NCBI GenBank assembly: GCA_903916135.1
Contig: CAIWVT010000274.1
Location: 1-14,645 of the forward strand
Direction of reading: 5' to 3'
Source of the DNA: an uncultured bacterium
GTDB taxonomy: Bacteria; Bacteroidota; Bacteroidia; Bacteroidales; CAIWKO01
DNA length: 14,645 nucleotides
Shown here: piece after piece, positions 1 through 6,826 of the stretch
How the letters are laid out: the number at the start of each line of letters is the position of its first letter
Numbering within the stretch: position 1 is the stretch's first letter
The notes under the pieces: generated by a model
Told to the model about the DNA's origin: nothing
Seen by the model: only the letters and a program-made list of their open reading frames with translations
Databases searched by the model: none
Made by a program: the position numbers and the translations under genes

Positions 1-96
1 CGCAAAGAACTCATACCGATTTCGTGCTTGCGATTCGCCTGCAAAAGCTTTTAATAAATTTTGTTCCGTTGTGGTTCCTTTTAATGTTTTTGTCAT
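1..96 (-). CDS. rbr: Rubrerythrin, N-terminal fragment (cut by window edge)
   Basis: The minus strand reads from ATG at 96-94 without a stop to base 1, giving 32 residues. They contain the block AFAGESQARNRY, which is the typical first helix of rubrerythrin, with the glutamate of the diiron site in GESQAR. Rubrerythrins are cytoplasmic diiron/rubredoxin-type peroxidases that remove hydrogen peroxide in anaerobes and microaerophiles. The remaining ferritin-like domain and the C-terminal rubredoxin domain lie outside the window. No TAnnTTTG box is seen in the 55-bp gap to the small gene upstream (152-352, same strand), so the two are probably cotranscribed. Identification rests on the conserved N-terminus only. 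Confidence 0.9.
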   Translation of the reverse strand, partial: MTKTLKGTTTEQNLLKAFAGESQARNRYEFFA

Positions 97-151
97 GATA
101 TGTATGTATTTAGGTTTAAAATTTAAGATTGATTATTGTCAGCAATAAAAA

Positions 152-352
152 TTATTTAGTACGTGCATGTTGTTTTTGAATCTCTTTCTGAGCGTCACAA
201 GCATGAGTCGAATGACCTTGTGCTTTTATGGTACTTTGATGCGCTTTTTCATGATTCCCTGCTTCGTGATACTTGGCAGCTTCAAGATGACGTTTTGCAG
301 CTTCTTCTAAATGTGTAGCTGCTTTTTTGTGATTTTTAATAATATTTTCCAT
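152..352 (-). CDS. Small His/Ala-rich helical protein
   Basis: This encodes 66 residues starting at the ATG at 352-350 (MENIIKNHKK). A longer in-frame reading to 406 runs through the promoter region and its extra residues look non-coding, so the shorter start is preferred. The protein is rich in Ala, His, Lys and Glu with repeating HLEAA/HHEA-like steps (HLEEAAKRHLEAAKYHEAGN), predicting one or two amphipathic helices with many histidines and one cysteine (C52). Similar short His-rich proteins occur widely in Bacteroidota and Proteobacteria as uncharacterised proteins. It has no signal peptide or membrane segment. It lies 55 bp upstream of rubrerythrin on the same strand, which suggests a stress-related or metal-related role; that is inference. 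Confidence 0.8.
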   Translation of the reverse strand: MENIIKNHKKAATHLEEAAKRHLEAAKYHEAGNHEKAHQSTIKAQGHSTHACDAQKEIQKQHARTK

Positions 353-386
353 TTCTAAATAAATTAAAATTCCGCATCTGGCGGTA

Positions 387-410
387 CAGTGTGAAATTAT
401 TTTCACGCTG
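387..410. promoter_or_regulatory. Inverted repeat over the predicted start point (candidate operator)
   Basis: Arms CAGTGTGAAA (387-396) and TTTCACGCTG (401-410) are complementary at nine of ten positions around a 4-bp TTAT centre. The repeat directly abuts the -7 box at 411-418 and spans the predicted transcription start. It could be a repressor site, or a hairpin at the 5' end of the message. The regulator is unknown. Confidence 0.4.
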
Positions 411-418
411 CAAAATTA
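411..418 (-). promoter_or_regulatory. -7 box of the His-rich protein/rubrerythrin unit
   Basis: On the minus strand this reads TAATTTTG, a full match to the Bacteroidota -7 consensus TAnnTTTG. It predicts transcription starting near 403-406, about 50 nt upstream of the ATG at 352. No good -33 TTG is seen at the usual distance. Confidence 0.5.
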
Positions 419-552
419 GTCCTGTTTATTGGAGGGGGTATTACATAATTTTGGAAATAACTTACACTATTCACACATTCTAAATGGCAAGTAAATAAAT
501 GTTTGATTTTAGTTGTTATACCTGTTTTGTTAGTATGGACTTAAATGGAGCA

Positions 553-1641
553 TTATACATTTCTATTCAATTGAAGACCTGTATAAATGGCATCAATTGC
601 CTCAAATACCATGTTCTGTTCTAATTCAGTTTTCCATCCCATATTTGAAAGCTCTTGCCGAAGGGATATTTCCTTTTTCCCCTGTAGGGAATGGTACATG
701 ACAAAATCTACAACTTCAATGGGTACTCTTTTTATTTTAATCTTTAATAAAGCTGACATAGTTCGCATGTACCCAATTAAATACGTCAATCCAAGTTGCA
801 CTATCCATGAAATGATGAGTCCGATGGAACCCACATTTGTACTTTTAAGTATCAATCCACATTCTAATTTCAATTTCATAAATGCCAAAAGACCAATAGG
901 CGCATAATTATTCCTTGAAAGAATCAACTTGTATTGGAAGTATTGATTAAGCATATAAACCAGTATAATTGACACAATGAGTATGTAATTTATCTTTTTC
1001 CAGTCAGTATAATTGCCAAGTTTCATCAAAAACATAAATGAGATTCCGAGTATAAAACCAACTGCAATTTCAAAGAGACCAATTACGTAGAGTCCCTCAA
1101 GAGACAGCAAGGCTATAATGTAAGCTATCAATACGGACATCAAACTGATGCCAATTATAGGTATAAAGATATTCGGTTTACTATATTTTTTTGGAGATGG
1201 TAAGCTTTCTGGTATTTTATAATCATCATAGTTGTCTTTTTTCTCAATCTCCATTTCAATCTCCGATAATTGCGATTCGTCAAAGGTTTTAAGTGTTTCA
1301 TTAAATGCGTAAATGAATAGTTTAACTCTTTTCGAATTACTACCCATATCCCACATTTCATTACCTAATGAAACACTTTTTACTTCAACGTTTCCAAAGG
1401 TATCTATTTTAATTGTAATGCCATGAGACCAACTTCTGAAATCTCCTTTTCGTTTCGCTTCAAGCTGTTTGTCGTCCTGATACACCAAATCCCAATCTAA
1501 AGCCTCTATGGTTTTTATGGCTATTTCAACAAAAATTCTTGATTTTAACCTGACAGAGAAACTTTCCTGATATTTTGGCGTGAACCGAAACGAATGTTTT
1601 CCTTTTATAGCATATTCAAAGTCTTGAAATTTTTTATCCAT
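553..1641 (-). CDS. Unknown membrane protein with four C-terminal helices
   Basis: This is a 362-residue protein of unrecognised family. Residues 1-150 look like a cytosolic alpha/beta domain; the stretch around 42-95 (EALDWDLV, GITIKIDTFGNVEVKS) resembles a small sheet-forming module, followed by an acidic linker (121-140). Four hydrophobic segments follow at about 157-179, 184-207, 217-236 and 271-292, then a charged cytosolic tail of about 70 residues. There is no signal peptide, so it is probably an inner-membrane protein with the N-terminus inside. No catalytic motif is visible. The start is the only ATG near the 5' end. It stands alone: 159 bp separate it from the gene upstream and 200 bp from the next gene downstream. 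No convincing -7 box or terminator was seen. Confidence 0.8.
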   Translation of the reverse strand: MDKKFQDFEYAIKGKHSFRFTPKYQESFSVRLKSRIFVEIAIKTIEALDWDLVYQDDKQLEAKRKGDFRSWSHGITIKIDTFGNVEVKSVSLGNEMWDMGSNSKRVKLFIYAFNETLKTFDESQLSEIEMEIEKKDNYDDYKIPESLPSPKKYSKPNIFIPIIGISLMSVLIAYIIALLSLEGLYVIGLFEIAVGFILGISFMFLMKLGNYTDWKKINYILIVSIILVYMLNQYFQYKLILSRNNYAPIGLLAFMKLKLECGLILKSTNVGSIGLIISWIVQLGLTYLIGYMRTMSALLKIKIKRVPIEVVDFVMYHSLQGKKEISLRQELSNMGWKTELEQNMVFEAIDAIYTGLQLNRNV

Positions 1642-1704
1642 TTGATTCTTTTTTATCGTTTACTATTTTTTGTTTTCAATAGTCGCATGGGTGTATTAAG
1701 TTGG

Positions 1705-1742
1705 ATGGTTACATTGTTTTATTGATAAATTGTTTCATTGTT
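1705..1742. repeat. Octamer repeat array A (ATTGNNNN, 4 units)
   Basis: ATTG recurs at 1713, 1721, 1729 and 1737, exactly 8 bp apart. The 38 bp from 1705 match 2986-3023 at 36 positions, starting in both with ATGGTTACATTG. The array is intergenic, about 65-100 bp upstream of the membrane-protein start. Confidence 0.75.
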
Positions 1743-1800
1743 TTTTATTAGGCTAAACGGATAGATATGACTGAGGTTGGAGCCTCTGCCCAACTGAGTT

Positions 1801-2859
1801 CTACGGCAACTCTATTGGTGCGCCAATATGTAATTTAAAATAAGTGAACACATAGCTTGCCTTAAGATTGATATGACGACTGATGCGTTCTTTTATTTGT
1901 GTGGCGACATAGGGCTCAATATTCTTGGTCTTTTCATAGTAGTTCACTAAATTCTCGGCAGAAGTGATGCCCAAATAAATTGTTTCGTAAAGATCGCCGG
2001 GATATTTGTTACGCAACTGAGAAATATATAAACTATCATCTATATTTTTCTGAATTGGCTTTTGATATGGGAGAATTTTCTCAGTACATAGGTGCTGAAT
2101 TTGTTGCAAATTATCGGGTGAGAAATCCAATGGGAACAAATGTGCTGATAGTTCTTTGAGGTCTTTCTTGAATGGGACAAGCGGCGCACGAAGATTTTCG
2201 CGCGAATGTAGCAATTGTTCATACGTCATGCCACACATGGGAGGCATAGTCCACAACGGTATCGAAATAAAATCAAACTCTTGATCTTTTGTAGCGTCAA
2301 GATTCGCACATTTGAAAAGCTTATCCACATTCGTATCGAATGCAAAAAGATTTTTACGCTCAATGATGATTTCTGCCAGTTCGGAGATATAATAGTCTTC
2401 TTTATTGGACGCCTCAGTGTAGTCGAAGAATTTCATATACCATATTTTGTTTTCAATAAAAGGAGTTAGATTCAATATGTCAGTTTTTTCGAACATAATT
2501 TCTATATCTAACTTCATAATGGCGCGCATTTTTTTTAATAACTGATGATATCCGGCAATAGCCACTAGAACTTGTTTGCTCTTATGTGGCAATTTACTCA
2601 TTTTTTTTATCATCGGTTGGAGTTTATTAAAAACTGCCAAGGTATCCCTGTTATCATCTTTGGGTTGAAAGAAAAAAGGAACCAATTTTTCAATAAGTTC
2701 ATTTTTCCAGGTATCAATATGCATATAAAGGTACACAAAATGTACGGTTTTAGATGCATACATGATGCTATCGCTTAGCAAAATATAGGGATGTATGCAA
2801 ATCTCGTCGTTGGTGGGAGGAATAACTCGACCGCTTCTTTCATAATAATTTATATCCAT
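1801..2859 (-). CDS. Unknown soluble protein
   Basis: This encodes 352 residues and I do not recognise a family. There is no signal peptide, membrane span, Cys cluster or nucleotide-binding motif. The protein looks mostly helical, with charged and aromatic residues throughout and a Met/Pro-rich stretch PLWTMPPMCGM near residues 200-210. It starts at ATG 2859 (MDINYYERSG), preceded by a minus-strand -7 box about 75 bp upstream. It has no close neighbour on the same strand (159 bp to the next gene, 416 bp from the previous one), so it is probably monocistronic. Codon use and composition look like ordinary chromosomal genes of this window. Length and open frame make it very likely a real protein; function is unknown. 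Confidence 0.75.
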   Translation of the reverse strand: MDINYYERSGRVIPPTNDEICIHPYILLSDSIMYASKTVHFVYLYMHIDTWKNELIEKLVPFFFQPKDDNRDTLAVFNKLQPMIKKMSKLPHKSKQVLVAIAGYHQLLKKMRAIMKLDIEIMFEKTDILNLTPFIENKIWYMKFFDYTEASNKEDYYISELAEIIIERKNLFAFDTNVDKLFKCANLDATKDQEFDFISIPLWTMPPMCGMTYEQLLHSRENLRAPLVPFKKDLKELSAHLFPLDFSPDNLQQIQHLCTEKILPYQKPIQKNIDDSLYISQLRNKYPGDLYETIYLGITSAENLVNYYEKTKNIEPYVATQIKERISRHINLKASYVFTYFKLHIGAPIELP

Positions 2860-2933
2860 AATAAGAGTTTTTTATTAGACCTATGATATTTGTTTGACTA
2901 TTTTTGAATTCATAGGTTTCTAATTTTCTTTTG

Positions 2934-2941
2934 CAAAAGTA
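2934..2941 (-). promoter_or_regulatory. -7 box of the unknown soluble protein
   Basis: The minus strand reads TACTTTTG, matching TAnnTTTG. The implied start point near 2927 gives a leader of about 68 nt. No -33 element is visible at 17-19 bp. Confidence 0.45.
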
Positions 2942-2985
2942 ATTTTTTTCTTCAAATATATTACGATGAAAGTAAAAGCTGTTTT

Positions 2986-3041
2986 ATGGTTACATTGTTA
3001 TATTGCTAAATTGTTTCATTGTTCTATTGTTCTATTGTTAT
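2986..3041. repeat. Octamer repeat array B (ATTGNNNN, 6 units)
   Basis: ATTG recurs at 2994, 3002, 3010, 3018, 3026 and 3034 with exact 8-bp spacing. The left end shares ATGGTTACATTG with array A. It faces array C (CAATNNNN), so B and C are inverted relative to each other around a 125-bp spacer. Confidence 0.8.
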
Positions 3042-3081
3042 ACCCGTTGTTCTAAGTTTGCCCCTTCGAACTTTATAAATA

Positions 3082-3096
3082 GTAGTTTGCAACTAC
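3082..3096. repeat. Small perfect inverted repeat
   Basis: GTAGTT, TGC, AACTAC forms a perfect 6-bp stem with a 3-nt loop between octamer arrays B and C. No T tract follows on either strand, so a terminator is unlikely. Confidence 0.4.
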
Positions 3097-3141
3097 GCTG
3101 CCCGTTCGTCTCCAGCCTCTGCCTCCGTCCCTTCTCTCCAT

Positions 3142-3156
3142 TTAGGCTCTGCCTAA
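3142..3156. repeat. Small perfect inverted repeat at the edge of array C
   Basis: TTAGGC, TCT, GCCTAA forms a perfect 6-bp stem. It directly precedes array C, and GCCTAATAA also flanks array A (as its complement at 1746-1754 or so), suggesting it is part of the dispersed element. Confidence 0.45.
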
Positions 3157-3164
3157 TAACATAA

Positions 3165-3204
3165 CAATTAAACAATTCAGCAATATAACAATTAAACAAT
3201 TAAA
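3165..3204. repeat. Octamer repeat array C (CAATNNNN, 5 units)
   Basis: CAAT recurs at 3165, 3173, 3181, 3189 and 3197, exactly 8 bp apart, with CAATTAAA as the commonest unit. It lies 72 bp beyond the stop codon of the T9SS cargo gene. Confidence 0.8.
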
Positions 3205-3214
3205 CCCCTCCTCC

Positions 3215-3242
3215 CATTTTTCATTTTTCATTTTTCATTTTT
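3215..3242. repeat. Heptamer tandem repeat CATTTTT x4
   Basis: Four perfect head-to-tail copies of CATTTTT, followed by AATTCC. Such T-rich heptamer runs are common in Bacteroidota intergenic DNA; here the tract lies just beyond the 3' end of the T9SS cargo gene. Confidence 0.85.
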
Positions 3243-3275
3243 AATTCCAAACCACTTACCCACAATTCCATCCCC

Positions 3276-5171
3276 CTACTCCTTCACCACTTTCTTTGTC
3301 AAAAATAGCTGTTTATTATCCTTCACACGTAGAAAATAAACTCCACGGGCAAGGGGCTGGGTGCTGAAAGATAAGAGGTTTTTGCCTTCCAAGGCGTTTG
3401 TTTGCAGCAAAAGTTTCACGAGCCTGCCGTTTTCGTCGTACAAAGAAACCTCTATGTGCGCATCGTAAGGAATATGGAGTTCGATAAACAATAGGTCAGT
3501 TACCGGATTAGGATATGCCGTCAGGCTCGAATTGTTATGGATGCTGCTATAACTTTGAATGCCGGCATCGGGAGGAGCTTTCTGAAGTTGCGCTATCCAG
3601 GTGCCGTGTGCTCTAATAAAAGTATTGATTTTTTTACCAAAGCTACCCGCCACCCAAACCTTTCCGGGTTCATTATACACCCGCTGCGAACCTGAATAAT
3701 CGCCCCAACGTTCGGGATCAGTCCCGCCAAACAAATTCACATAAGAACTGGATGATTTTAAATGTCCCATGGATGAATAGATAGCGGTAATTCCGTTATA
3801 GTTAAATGCTGCAAAACCGGGATTGGTAAATTTTCCTGTATAATTTACAGATATAATTGCGGAATTGTCAGCGCTCCCAACTCCCGTATAGGCAATGTTG
3901 GGATAACCCAATTCCAGCGTATCAGCCATAAGTGTCAGATGAACCGAAGGCGTGCTCGACACATTGTTGATGATGCCATGATACACGGTGGCTTTGCCCG
4001 TCAGAGTATCCATGCAGTTACCCACAAACTGAATTTTATCATTCTCAATAAATCCTCCCAACACGCGCGCATCGTTGGTGGCAAAGGTTTGATTCGCCGG
4101 CTGCAAAGCATCAGGAGGCATACCATAACATCTATCGGAAACAACGGGTGTGATGGTCATAATCGTATTGGTGTCGCTGAGAACATTCGTGATATGAAGC
4201 ATGAAAACGGTGTCGTTTTGAATAGCGAAATTTCTATTGGACAATAGATACATATCCGGTCCCGTCAGGGCGCTTCCCCCTTGGATGGGATGGATGTTGC
4301 GTATGGGTTTGTCACCTGTGTTGATTTGACTCCAAAGCTTGGAATGCAAGGTGTCGCCGCTGTAGCCCCTGTTTTTATCAATCTGCCAAATAATACTTTG
4401 TTTGAAAGATGTTTGCCACGAACCGGTATCTTTCAACAGATTAACCGTAATAAACAATTCGTTTTGTGATAAAGCAATGGCAGGAAAGTCGGTCCAACTT
4501 GAATCCGACAACGGATTGCCCGGAATACTGTAAAGATTCCATAACCCCAAAGGGTCATTGGTTTGCGAAAAAGCAAGTACTATGTTGCTAAGACTATCCT
4601 GGTTTCCGGCAAGAAACGTCATCACAAACTTGTCAGCCGCCGGATCGTAAAGTAATTTAGGGTCATACTGATTGGAATTCAACGACAAGGTATCCGAAAA
4701 AACGGACAACGGAAAGGTCTTTAACAGCGTATCGTTTTGGGTATCGTAGATATAAATGGAGCTGTTGATATCCGAAATAAGCATGCCACTATTGTTCACG
4801 GCAAGGGTGTTATCGTTTGGCGTGCTGTTTACAAACAAATTCCCTTCAAAACCTTTCATAATCACACAGGTGTCAAGTGAGGTCTTGATTGACGACTTAT
4901 TGATATTTTGGAAAGGATTCTTCCGCGGAAATCTCAACGCTGCTTCCATCTTGATTTTCTTGATAGATGCTTCGTAGGCTTCGTTGCCTTCAAAAGAGTT
5001 TTCGAGATTCAGCAGCCTAACATTCCAATTGGGTTTAATGGTGGAAACATTCACCGTATTGTACTTGGCAAAAACAAACTCAGTTGTTTTATAAGTCGTA
5101 TTTAACTGAGCATACGTCCAAACAGAGAACATGGACAGAACAATAAACGAGAGTAGCTTTGATGCTTTCAT
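3276..5171 (-). CDS. Secreted protein with type IX sorting domain
   Basis: This is a 631-residue exported protein. Residues 1-21 are a Sec signal peptide (cleavage expected after WTYA). Residues about 100-540 form a repetitive beta-rich region with W- and aromatic-rich motifs such as WTDFPAIALSQNELFITVN, compatible with a beta-propeller-like fold; no enzyme motif was seen. From about residue 550 there is a type A T9SS C-terminal domain: YPNPVTD, then LYDENGRLV, then GVYFLRV, ending in KKVVKE. Family knowledge: such proteins cross the outer membrane through the type IX system and are cleaved and anchored or released there. The role of the central region is unknown. It is flanked by 315 bp upstream and 416 bp downstream on the same strand, so it is probably monocistronic. 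Confidence 0.92.
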   Translation of the reverse strand: MKASKLLSFIVLSMFSVWTYAQLNTTYKTTEFVFAKYNTVNVSTIKPNWNVRLLNLENSFEGNEAYEASIKKIKMEAALRFPRKNPFQNINKSSIKTSLDTCVIMKGFEGNLFVNSTPNDNTLAVNNSGMLISDINSSIYIYDTQNDTLLKTFPLSVFSDTLSLNSNQYDPKLLYDPAADKFVMTFLAGNQDSLSNIVLAFSQTNDPLGLWNLYSIPGNPLSDSSWTDFPAIALSQNELFITVNLLKDTGSWQTSFKQSIIWQIDKNRGYSGDTLHSKLWSQINTGDKPIRNIHPIQGGSALTGPDMYLLSNRNFAIQNDTVFMLHITNVLSDTNTIMTITPVVSDRCYGMPPDALQPANQTFATNDARVLGGFIENDKIQFVGNCMDTLTGKATVYHGIINNVSSTPSVHLTLMADTLELGYPNIAYTGVGSADNSAIISVNYTGKFTNPGFAAFNYNGITAIYSSMGHLKSSSSYVNLFGGTDPERWGDYSGSQRVYNEPGKVWVAGSFGKKINTFIRAHGTWIAQLQKAPPDAGIQSYSSIHNNSSLTAYPNPVTDLLFIELHIPYDAHIEVSLYDENGRLVKLLLQTNALEGKNLLSFSTQPLARGVYFLRVKDNKQLFLTKKVVKE

Positions 5172-5189
5172 AATAAAGATTTAGTATGG

Positions 5190-5197
5190 CAAACTTA
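5190..5197 (-). promoter_or_regulatory. -7 box of the T9SS cargo gene
   Basis: The minus strand reads TAAGTTTG, a TAnnTTTG match about 18 bp upstream of the ATG. No matching -33 TTG at 17-19 bp. The implied leader is very short, about 10-12 nt. Confidence 0.45.
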
Positions 5198-5355
5198 CAT
5201 GAAATTTATGAATTACGTAAACTTTTTTCTCAAATATTTATGGTGATAAAGAAAAAGATGCAGAAAAACTGATAGTTGTGAAAAATCTATTGTCATCAAA
5301 TGTTCCAATTTTCGCCTGTTATAACTTTCCAGACTTTACTTTCTGGCAAAAATAA

Positions 5356-5419
5356 CAATAGAACAATATAGCAATATAGCAATTTAGTAATATAGCAATA
5401 TAGCAATAAAACAATTCAA
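5356..5419. repeat. Octamer repeat array D (CAATNNNN, 8 units)
   Basis: CAAT occurs at 5356, 5364, 5372, 5380, 5396, 5404 and 5412, with a TAAT variant at 5388; all eight units keep exact 8-bp register. Typical unit CAATATAG. It lies just beyond the metK terminator and upstream of the T9SS cargo gene. Confidence 0.85.
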
Positions 5420-5426
5420 CCACCCA

Positions 5427-5462
5427 TAAAAACAAAAAGGGCAAACTAAAATCTGCCCTTTT
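5427..5462 (-). terminator. Intrinsic terminator of metK
   Basis: Arms 5435-5443 and 5454-5462 are perfectly complementary (AAAAGGGCA / TGCCCTTTT, 9 bp) around a 10-nt loop. On the minus strand the stem is followed by a T-rich stretch reading TGTTTTTAT. It sits 25 bp past the metK stop codon. Confidence 0.85.
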
Positions 5463-5486
5463 CAATTCAATAAAAACTTTACTTGA

Positions 5487-6797
5487 TTATTTCAATCCAA
5501 ATTCTTTTTTGATGGTGTCAACATAATCGAGTTTCTCCCAAGCAAAAAATTCCACTTCTTTAAAGTTTTTTTCTTTGCCTCCCACTTTTTTGGTTGCGGT
5601 GGTAGCGTCTTTATAATACACTTCGACTTCTTTTTTCACATAATCCCTGCCAAAATGTCCGTAGCTTGCCGTAGCGTGAAAAATAGGATTCTTCAAACCA
5701 AAACGTTTCACGATAGCATACGGACGCATATCGAAAATCGAATTAATACGATCAGCAATTTGTCCGTCTAAGAGGATTTTGCCTTTAGCGTCTTTCACTT
5801 TGGCAGTACCGTATGTGTTTACATATAAACCCACTGGTTGTGCCACGCCAATAGCATACGCCACTTGTATCAACACTTCATCGGCAACTCCTGCTGCCAC
5901 CAAATTCTTAGCAATATGACGTGCTGCGTAAGCCGCGGAACGATCCACTTTCGAAGAATCTTTTCCCGAAAAAGCACCACCACCGTGAGCACCTTTGCCG
6001 CCATACGTATCCACAATAATCTTACGTCCGGTCAATCCCGTGTCGCCATGAGGTCCGCCAATAACAAATTTTCCTGTTGGATTCACAAACAATTTGAATT
6101 TACCTTTCAACATATTCTTTACCTCAACAGACAACGTTTTAATTTTTGCAACGCGAGGAATCAACACTTCGAGCACATCTTTCTTAATGATATCCAACAT
6201 TTTTTTCTCTGTATCGAAATCATCATGCTGTGTAGAAATAACAATGGTATCAATATGTTCCGCTTTGCCATTGTCGTTATAAGCTATCGTAACTTGCGAT
6301 TTGGCATCCGGGCGCAGATAGGTCATTTGTTTGCCTTCGCGACGAATTTCAGCCAATTCCTGGAGCAACACATGCGCCAACTCTATCGGCATCGGCATAT
6401 AATTATCCATTTCTTTGCATGCATAGCCAAACATCATGCCTTGGTCGCCTGCACCTTGATCTTCTTCTTTTTTGCGTTCCACACCTTGGTTGATGTCGCT
6501 CGATTGTTCATGTATAGTCGAAATCACACCGCATGAATCGGCATCAAAGCGATATTCGGCTTTTGTATAGCCTATTTTGCGGATAGCTTCACGTGCCACA
6601 CGTTGCACATCCACGTATCCATTGGTTTTCACTTCACCGCTACAAACGGTCAAGCCTGTTGTTACTAATGTTTCGCAAGCTACTTTCGACTCGGGGTCGC
6701 AACGTAAAAACTCGTCTAATAATGCGTCAGAAATTTGATCGGCTACTTTGTCCGGATGACCTTCAGAAACGGATTCTGATGTAAATAAATATCCCAT
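5487..6797 (-). CDS. metK: S-adenosylmethionine synthase (methionine adenosyltransferase)
   Basis: This cytoplasmic enzyme makes S-adenosylmethionine from methionine and ATP, releasing phosphate and pyrophosphate. Its 436 residues are a full-length family member. Visible signatures are GHPDK at 13-17 (ATP/methionine site), GAGDQGMMFGYA at 115-126, and the glycine-rich phosphate loop GGGAFSGKDSSKVDRSA at 272-288. The start at ATG 6797 (MGYLFTSESVSEGHPDK) matches the usual MetK N-terminus. It has its own promoter (6926-6955) and terminator (5427-5462), so it is a single-gene unit downstream of gldA. The roughly 120-nt leader contains a SAM-II-like pseudoknot (6857-6909), so feedback by the enzyme's own product is the likely control. 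SAM made here would also feed the radical SAM protein at 8157-9053. Confidence 0.98.
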   Translation of the reverse strand: MGYLFTSESVSEGHPDKVADQISDALLDEFLRCDPESKVACETLVTTGLTVCSGEVKTNGYVDVQRVAREAIRKIGYTKAEYRFDADSCGVISTIHEQSSDINQGVERKKEEDQGAGDQGMMFGYACKEMDNYMPMPIELAHVLLQELAEIRREGKQMTYLRPDAKSQVTIAYNDNGKAEHIDTIVISTQHDDFDTEKKMLDIIKKDVLEVLIPRVAKIKTLSVEVKNMLKGKFKLFVNPTGKFVIGGPHGDTGLTGRKIIVDTYGGKGAHGGGAFSGKDSSKVDRSAAYAARHIAKNLVAAGVADEVLIQVAYAIGVAQPVGLYVNTYGTAKVKDAKGKILLDGQIADRINSIFDMRPYAIVKRFGLKNPIFHATASYGHFGRDYVKKEVEVYYKDATTATKKVGGKEKNFKEVEFFAWEKLDYVDTIKKEFGLK

Positions 6798-6826
6798 AAT
6801 GTAATTTTTTTAATGAATAAATGTCT

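Larger units (their letters stand above)
2860..3275. other. Repeat-rich intergenic region, no gene seen
   Basis: This 416-bp gap holds no supported coding sequence. It contains the promoter box at 2934-2941, octamer arrays B and C in opposite orientation, two short perfect hairpins (3082-3096 and 3142-3156), a pyrimidine-rich tract around 3100-3140 and a CATTTTT tandem at 3215-3242. The C/T-rich strand bias of 3098-3140 differs from the A+T-rich surroundings. Confidence 0.7.
5172..5486. other. Intergenic region between the T9SS cargo gene and metK
   Basis: These 315 bp hold the -7 box at 5190-5197, octamer array D (5356-5419) and the metK terminator (5427-5462). No coding sequence is supported. 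Confidence 0.7.

Noticed and set aside
587..907. Plus-strand open frame of 106 codons
   Set aside because: It lies fully opposite the membrane-protein gene and its translation has no family features; it is a shadow of that gene.
1765..1795. Inverted repeat GTTGG/CCAAC beyond the stop of the unknown soluble protein as a terminator
   Set aside because: The stem is only 5 bp with an 8-10 nt loop and no T tract follows on the minus strand.
2990..3204. CRISPR array
   Set aside because: The repeat unit is an 8-bp degenerate octamer without unique spacers, and no cas gene is present.
5838..6536. Plus-strand open frame of 232 codons opposite metK
   Set aside because: Long but antisense to the unmistakable metK coding sequence; the His/Phe-rich translation is typical of a shadow frame.
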